Assembly: GCA_963740395.1 (NCBI GenBank) | Contig: CAVUEP010000066.1 | Location: 1-22,417 of the forward strand | DNA: 22,417 bases | Direction of reading: 5' to 3' | Source: CADEEN01 sp963740395 | Lineage (GTDB): Bacteria > Pseudomonadota > Gammaproteobacteria > Burkholderiales > Burkholderiaceae_C | Shown here: positions 17,558 to 22,417 of the stretch, one piece after another | Layout: each line of letters begins with the position of its first letter | How positions within the stretch are numbered: position 1 is the first letter of the stretch | Notes under the pieces: model-generated | Database searches by the model: none | Told to the model about the DNA's origin: nothing | What the model saw: only the letters and a program-made list of their open reading frames with translations | Position numbers and translations under genes: made by a program

Positions 17558-17970
17558 GGCTTGTGGGGTGTCCTTCCACGACGCGTCGGCGGCAAGCACC
17601 ACCACGTGACCAGGACGGCGACGCCGAACAGGGTGTAGACCAGCGCGAAGACCCAGGCCGGCGCCTCGTAGTAGAGCAGGCGCTGGACCCAGTGCTCGAT
17701 GAAGCCGCCCGCATAGGTACCGACCTGCGCCTTGGCCCGCAGCGTCATCTCGAGGCGGGTCAAGGGGCAGGTGACGCCCAGCCACGACTGCAGCACGACG
17801 ACCGCGATCGTCGCCAGGTGCGCCAGCCTGAACCACCTGGCATTGACCCAGCGCCAGCCCGCCAGGTTGCCAAGCAGGATCAACAGCAAGCCGCCGACCA
17901 CCGCCGCGACCACGGCAGCGTGCAGCAGCAGCACGGCGTCGGCGAGTAGTTGGTAGGGCATCTCGGGCAT
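17554..17970 (-). CDS. DUF2784 family membrane protein
   Basis: A 138-residue integral membrane protein with three or four hydrophobic segments: LLHAAVVAAVVGGLLLILLG, LATIAVVVLQSWLG and WVFALVYTLFGVAVLVTWW. The CPLTRLEMTLRAKAQ motif followed by YAGGFIEHWVQRLLY is the DUF2784 signature (CPLT-x-LE ... GGFIEHW). No function is known for this family. It is translationally coupled to the NTF2-like gene. The ATG at 17968-17970 gives the usual family start with YQLLADAVLLLH. Confidence 0.82.
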   Translation of the reverse strand: MPEMPYQLLADAVLLLHAAVVAAVVGGLLLILLGNLAGWRWVNARWFRLAHLATIAVVVLQSWLGVTCPLTRLEMTLRAKAQVGTYAGGFIEHWVQRLLYYEAPAWVFALVYTLFGVAVLVTWWCLPPTRRGRTPHKP

Positions 17971-18107
17971 CGGGCGCCAGGTCGCGCAACGAGAACGCGT
18001 CCACCTGCACCACCGATTCTGGGCGCCTCAACCCCAACTGCCAAGGCGCGCCAGCACCGCTCGCCCAATGCGACGAGAATGGGGGTTTTCACCCGCCCTG
18101 CCAGCCC

Positions 18108-19553
18108 ATGACCGCCCGCCTACCCCCACACCCAACTCCTGATCGATGGCCAATGGTGCGACGCCGCCGACGGCCGCACCCTGCCCGTCGTCAACCCGGC
18201 CACCGGCAGCGAGATCGGCCGCGTCGCCCATGCCGGGCTCAAAGACCTCGACCGCGCGCTGGCCGCGACGCAGAAAGGCTTTGCGACCTGGCGCAACACG
18301 CCGGCGATCGAACGCGCCAAGATCATGCGCGCCGCGGCCGTGCTGCTGCGCGAGCGCGTCGACGCCATCGCCACGATGATGTCGCAGGAGCAGGGCAAGC
18401 CGCTGGCCGAGGCCAAGGGCGAGACGCTGGCGGCTGCCGACATCATCGAGTGGTTCGCCGACGAAAGCCGGCGCGTCTACGGCCGCGTGGTGCCGCCGCG
18501 CAACATGGCGGTCCAGAGCCTGGTGCTGAAGGAGCCGGTCGGCCCGGTGGCGGCCTTCACGCCCTGGAACTTCCCGATCAACCAGGTGGTGCGCAAGGTC
18601 TGCGCCGCGCTGACGACGGGCTGCTCGATCATCGTCAAGGCGCCCGAAGAGACGCCCGCGTCGCCGGCGGCGTTGATGAAGGCCTTCGCCGACGCCGGCG
18701 TGCCCGCCGGCGTGATCGGCCTGGTCTATGGCAACCCGGCCGAGATCTCGGGCTACCTGATCCCGCACCCGGTGATCCGCAAGATCACCTTCACCGGCAG
18801 CACGCCGGTGGGCAAGCAGCTCGCCGCGCTGGCCGGCCAGCACATGAAGCGCGCGACGATGGAGCTCGGCGGCCACGCGCCCGTGATCGTCGCCGAGGAC
18901 GCCGACATCGCGCAGGCGGTCAAGGCCGCGGGCGCGGCCAAGTTCCGCAACGCCGGCCAGGTCTGCATTTCGCCGACGCGCTTCCTGGTCCACAACAGCA
19001 TCCTGCGGCGAGTTCGAGCGCGCGCTGGTGGCGCAGACGCAGAAGCTCAAGGTCGGCGAGGGCATGGCCGAGGGCACGACGATGGGCCCGCTGGCCAATC
19101 CGCGGCGCCTGGCCGCGATGCAGCAGATCATGGAAGACGCGGTCAAGCGCGGCGCCAAGGTGGCCACCGGCGGCGAGCGCATCGGCTCCAGCGGCAACTA
19201 CTTCGCGCCGACGGTGCTGACCGAGGTGCCCCTGGACGCGATGGTCTTCAACCAGGAGCCCTTCGGCCCGATGGCCGCGCTGCGCGGCTTCGACACGCTG
19301 GACGAAGCGATCGCCGAGAGCAACCGCCTGCCGTTCGGGCTGGCCAGCTATGCCTACACGCGGTCGCTGGCCACCGCGCATGCGCTGTCGCAGCGCGCTC
19401 GAGGTCGGCATGATCTGGATCAACCAGCCGGCGCTGGCCGTGCCCGAGATGCCCTTCGGCGGCGTCAAGGACTCGGGCTACGGCAGCGAGGGCGGTCCCG
19501 AGGCGCTCGAGGCCTACCTGGTGCCCAAGGCGGTGTCGATCCTGATGGGTTGA
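18108..19553 (+). CDS. NAD(P)-dependent aldehyde dehydrogenase (succinate-semialdehyde dehydrogenase-like), frameshifted
   Basis: About 480 residues after correction, matching the aldehyde dehydrogenase family. The N-terminus reads YPHTQLLIDGQW and VVNPATGSEIGRVAHAGLKD. The cofactor and active-site motifs follow: FTPWNFPINQVVRKVCAALT, FTGSTPVGKQLA, the general base E (codon 18862-18864) in MELGGHAP, the nucleophile C (codon 18964-18966) in GQVCISPTRF, and EPFGPMAALRGF. WINQPALAVPEMPFGGVKDS GYGSEG lies near the end. The overall pattern resembles GabD-type semialdehyde dehydrogenases. The ATG at 18108 is one base out of frame with the family sequence, so a base is gained near 18118. Two more single-base gains lie near 19013 and 19397. 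The enzyme would oxidise a short aldehyde or semialdehyde to the acid. It diverges from the DUF2784 operon. Confidence 0.85.
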
Positions 19554-19561
19554 CCCAGCCC

Positions 19562-20329
19562 TCAGGGCGCGGAGGCCGGGCGCGCCCGCTGCGGCACGCC
19601 CCAGCGCTCGTCATGCGTGCCACGCGGCGCCGGCCAGAAGCAGCAATGCGTCCAGGCCAGGCTGAGGCTCTCGCCGAGCACGGCTCTGGCGGCATCGCGC
19701 GTCGTCCACCAATGCAGCACGTCGATGTCGTGCGGCATGCCGGCGATGATGCCCACTTGCGTCGGTTCGCCAAAGGCCAGGCGGTAGATCGCGCGGGAGC
19801 GGCGCGCATGCGCACCCTGGCTGTAGACGTCGATGGTATCGGTCGGCACGGCATTCTTGCGCGCCCAGTCGCGCACCCAGACCGCGCTGGCAAAGGTGCG
19901 ATCCTGCGCGGTCTGAGGCGTCGGCACGGCGTCGACCTGCAGACCCGGCAGTCGCTCGCGCAGCCGCTGCGCGGCGCGTTCGGCGTAGCTCGCGAACGGG
20001 CTGACCGAATCGATCGCCCCGCCCGACGTGACCACGCGTGAGTAGCCACGGCGGCGCGCATAGGCTGCAGCGGCGTCGAGTTCGCGCTCACCCAGCCAAC
20101 CCTCGACGACCAGCAGCGCCGCCGGCCCGCCGTTCGCAGTGGCGACGGGCTCGCTGACGGCGAGCCAGACGCCCAGCTGCCGCGCCACCAATGTCGTCGC
20201 GGCACCGAGCAGGGCCAGCAACAGCAGCCAGCCCCACAGCGTGGGCAGCATCACTTCGCGGCGACGGAACAGGGCGGGCATGGGACGCGAGTTTCGCAAA
20301 CCCGGACGCGCAGGGCCGAAAGCGTTCAT
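19562..20329 (-). CDS. DUF218 (ElyC/SanA/YdcF-like) membrane protein
   Basis: A 255-residue protein with one membrane helix near residues 28-50 (TLWGWLLLLALLGAATTLVA) and a periplasmic domain of DUF218 type. Motifs seen are ALLVVEGWLGERELDAAAAY, YSRVVTSGGAIDS, TPQTAQDRTFASAVWVRDWA and DTIDVYSQGAHARRSRAIYR. Members of this family have been linked to cell-envelope maintenance; the biochemical role is unclear. The start is uncertain: ATG 20327-20329 gives the longest form, but ATG 20279-20281 (MPALFRRR) would leave a more usual signal and a 65-base spacer before uvrA. It diverges from the UvrA-like gene. Confidence 0.72.
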   Translation of the reverse strand: MNAFGPARPGLRNSRPMPALFRRREVMLPTLWGWLLLLALLGAATTLVARQLGVWLAVSEPVATANGGPAALLVVEGWLGERELDAAAAYARRRGYSRVVTSGGAIDSVSPFASYAERAAQRLRERLPGLQVDAVPTPQTAQDRTFASAVWVRDWARKNAVPTDTIDVYSQGAHARRSRAIYRLAFGEPTQVGIIAGMPHDIDVLHWWTTRDAARAVLGESLSLAWTHCCFWPAPRGTHDERWGVPQRARPASAP

Positions 20330-20346
20330 AGAATGACCGGTTCACC

Positions 20347-21630
20347 GTGAGCAAAGTCCCTCCAAGCAACCCCACGACCCGCGGCCGCATCAGCATCCGC
20401 GGCGCGCGCCAGCACAACCTGAAGAACCTGGACCTCGACATCCACACCGGTGAGATGACCGTGGTCACGGGCCCCAGCGGCTCGGGCAAGTCGAGCCTGG
20501 TCTTCGACACGCTCTTTGCCGAGGGCCAGCGCCGCTATGTCGAGACCTTCTCGGCCTACGCGCGGCAGTTCCTCGACCGCATGGACCGGCCCGCGGTGGA
20601 CCGCGTCGACGGTGTGCCGCCCGCGATCGCCATCGATCAGACCAACCCGGTGCGCAGCTCGCGCAGTACGGTCGGCACGATGACCGAACTGAACGACCAC
20701 CTGAAGCTGCTCTACGCACGCGCCGCACAGCTCTACGATCAGCAGACCGCCCTGCTGGTGCGGCACGACACGCCCGAGAGCATCTGCGCCGAGCTGCTGG
20801 CGCGCGCGGTCGCCGCGGGCGATCCGCGGCTCGTGGTCACGATGCCGGTCGAGCTGCCCGCCGACACCTCGGCCGAGCAGATCGAGCAATGGCTGGCCGC
20901 CAGCGGTTTCACCCGCGTGCAGGCCGAGCGCATCGTCGGCACTCGCAAGCTCCTCGACGTCGTGGTTGATCGCTTTCGCGCCTCGACGGCCGAGAAGGTG
21001 CGCGTGGTCGAGGCCATCGAGCTGGCCCTGAAGCGCGGCAGCGGGCGCATCAACGTCTACGCCGCGGCCGACGAGGGCGAGCCGCAGCTCTGGCGCTGGT
21101 CGACCGGGCTGCACTGCCCCGAAAGCGATCTGCGCTACAGCGATCCGCAGCCGGCGCTGTTCTCGTTCAACTCGGCCTTCGGCGCCTGCGAGACCTGCCG
21201 CGGCTTCGGGCGCGTGATCGGCATCGACTTCGGCCTCGTGATCCCCGACGAGCGCAAGACCCTGCGCAGCGGAGCGATCAAGACGATCCAGACCCCGGCC
21301 TGGAAGGAATGCCAGGACGACATGATGAAGTACGCCGGCGAGGCCGGCATCCCGCGCGACACCGCCTGGGCGCAGCTGACGCCGGCGCAGCGCGACTGGG
21401 TCATCGAGGGTTCGCCGAACTGGAACGGCAAGTGGAACCAGCAGTGGTACGGCGTGCGCCGCTTCTTCGAGTACCTCGAGAGCAAGGCCTACAAGATGCA
21501 CATCCGCGTGCTCTTGTCCAAGTACCGCAGCTACACGCCCTGCCCGGTCTGCGCCGGCGCGCGGCTGAAGACCGAGGCCCTGTTGTGGCGGCTGGGCTCG
21601 AAGGCGAATGCCGACGCGGTGCTGCCGGCA
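20347..21630 (+). CDS. uvrA: UvrA-family excinuclease ATPase, N-terminal 428 residues, cut by junction
   Basis: The N-terminal part of a UvrA-family ABC ATPase. Start GTG 20347. The Walker A GPSGSGKSS is at residues 42-50, followed by FAEGQRRYVETFSAYARQFL and SRSTVGTMTELNDHLKLLYA. The zinc-binding pattern includes C257, then GACETCRGFGRVIG (C281, C284). A second cysteine pair lies in CPVCAGARLK (399-408). Canonical UvrA has LSGSGKSS and SPAISIEQK. Here GPSGSGKSS, PPAIAIDQTNPVRSS and WNQQWYGVRRFFEYLESKAY suggest the long UvrA paralogue of some proteobacteria rather than the repair protein itself (from memory, moderate confidence). UvrA proteins bind damaged DNA. After residue 428 (DAVLPA) the frame continues for 36 residues in unrelated AT-rich sequence to a stop at 21738-21740. 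Confidence 0.83.
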
Positions 21631-21636
21631 GGAGCA
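21626..21636. other. Chimeric junction 3 (uvrA-family gene to AT-rich segment)
   Basis: The uvrA reading frame and GC-rich codon use stop after base 21630. From 21631 the sequence is AT-rich and, by chance in the same frame, reads as a glycosyltransferase segment. No stop, start or mobile-element end marks the join. As with the other joins, an assembly or library chimera explains it best. Confidence 0.85.
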
Positions 21637-22281
21637 TTTACTTTAATTAGAAAATCATTCATTGATGCTCATGGTACTCTACGCACCGACACTATGGTTG
21701 AAGATTTGGAAATATCGCTTCGTGTTCAAAGTGAACATTAATAGAAAATGTTGTTGATGCTAATGTTTATACTAGCGGTGTTAAGACGTTTAGAGCTCAT
21801 AAGCCAGCGCATAAGATGGTTTTGTGGTTTTATAATACAAATGCGTCGCTATAAACATCTGGTGAGTCCTAAATATGGGAATCTTGGTGTATTCATACTG
21901 CCAACATCAATAATTTATGTGCTTTTGACTCTGTTCATGTTCTTTTACACGATGATTATGTTAATCTACAATTTAGTCGATTGGTTATGGGCAATACATC
22001 TTGTAGGTTTAGATATGACACAGATATTTGATTTTACTTTTGATCCATTCTTCTTGACTTTCAGTAATACAACTGTCGCTTCCTGTCATATTATTTTTTG
22101 TTCTCTTAGGATTTATGTATTACATAAAACGCATTTCCAACGAAAAACAGGGGATTTTATTACCTTATTTGATATTCAGTTTTACCTACTGGTTCCTAGG
22201 AGCACTCTTTGGGTTATTGCAGTATACTATTATGTAAAAGGCAAAAAGATAAAATGGGGACCGAATTATTTTTCGACGTGA
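21631..22281 (+). CDS. Membrane family 2 glycosyltransferase, C-terminal half, frameshifted
   Basis: The C-terminal half of a processive GT2 enzyme of the PgaC/hyaluronan-synthase type. The first block GAFTLIRKSFIDAHG then DTMVEDLEISLRVQ matches the acceptor-site GAF(G)LxR and the conserved (T/V)ED motif. After frameshifts near 21735 and 21795 comes the product-binding motif SQRIRW (QxxRW) with FCGF. Several membrane helices follow (LPTSIIYVLLTLFMFFYTM; later PVILFFVLLGFMYYI and YWFLGALFGLLQYT in another frame after a shift near 22075). The tail is VKGKKIKWGPNYFST. The enzyme would polymerise or attach sugars at the membrane. The N-terminal half is missing because of the junction. Base composition is far lower in GC than the rest of the window. 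Confidence 0.72.
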
Positions 22282-22285
22282 CAAT

Positions 22286-22417
22286 ATGATTGAACGAAAA
22301 CGCATTAAAACTTCACGATTTTTAGCAGCATTTGCACTCACAGTTATTGCATTTCTAGTAGGATACATGATAGGAGCTATGCTCGCGAGCGCAAGCTTGA
22401 TAATTTATCATATCTTG
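22286..22417 (+). CDS. Small membrane protein, 5' fragment, frameshifted (unknown)
   Basis: An ATG at 22286 opens a frame five bases after the glycosyltransferase stop. It reads MIERKRIKTSRFLAAFAL, then a single membrane helix (TVIAFLVGYMIGAMLA). A change of frame near 22385 would give SERKLDNLSYL before the window ends. A short basic head, one helix and an ERKLDNLSYLQ-like stretch resemble proteins I associate with DPANN archaea (Woesearchaeota or Pacearchaeota), but this is recall rather than a search result. The function is unknown and the gene is incomplete. Confidence 0.45.
   Translation, partial: MIERKRIKTSRFLAAFALTVIAFLVGYMIGAMLASASLIIYHIL

Noticed and set aside
20306..20334. A possible sigma-70 promoter for the uvrA-family gene (TAGAAT at 20,329-20,334)
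   Set aside because: The -10-like hexamer is reasonable, but no -35 element lies at the right distance, and it sits only 12 bases before the start codon.

Overview
This window is almost certainly a chimera of sequence from at least three, probably four, genomes. Both ends and one internal boundary cut genes in mid-reading-frame, and gene style changes abruptly at each cut. About 87% of it (roughly 2,075-21,630) is one high-GC betaproteobacterial block. It looks like Burkholderiales, from its malonate/Bug-receptor operon, TRAP transporter, poly(3-hydroxybutyrate) oligomer hydrolase and GC-rich intergenic hairpins. The left flank has two pieces: a fragment of a type I restriction specificity subunit (2-about 391), and a minus-strand sugar (rhamnose-type) ABC transporter piece (about 391-2,074) whose lipoprotein binding protein resembles those of Chloroflexota. 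The right flank (21,631-22,417) is AT-rich and holds the membrane end of a family 2 glycosyltransferase plus the start of a small membrane protein. That segment is possibly from a DPANN archaeon.

Layout of the betaproteobacterial block. Minus strand, read from 6,648 down to 2,075: malonyl-CoA decarboxylase, a Bug/TctC periplasmic receptor, an enoyl-CoA hydratase and malonyl-CoA synthetase (matB, cut by the junction). Together these form a malonate uptake and activation operon that yields acetyl-CoA. Divergent from it is a 3-hydroxyisobutyrate-dehydrogenase-type reductase (6,791-7,687). Next comes a minus-strand TRAP transporter (dctP-dctQ-dctM, 10,711 to 7,808) broken by many single-base frameshifts. 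Divergent from the TRAP genes is a PAS/sigma-54 activator overlapping an alpha/beta hydrolase (10,893-13,049).

A gene-free stretch of about 1.1 kb (13,050-14,167) holds a long imperfect inverted repeat (arms of about 131-136 bp, 13,153-13,517) and a terminator/attenuator-like structure. This is followed by a 3-hydroxybutyrate oligomer hydrolase and an overlapping second alpha/beta hydrolase (14,168-17,222). A minus-strand pair (NTF2-like protein and DUF2784 membrane protein), a plus-strand aldehyde dehydrogenase with frameshifts, a minus-strand DUF218/ElyC-like membrane protein, and the N-terminal 428 residues of a UvrA-family protein complete the block.

The metabolic theme is short-chain acid and carbon-storage metabolism: malonate activation and decarboxylation, dicarboxylate-type uptake, 3-hydroxybutyrate oligomer breakdown and semialdehyde oxidation. 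I found no tRNA, rRNA, CRISPR array, transposase or phage gene. I see no convincing new defence or mobile system. The best candidate for something undescribed is the long inverted repeat at 13,153-13,517.
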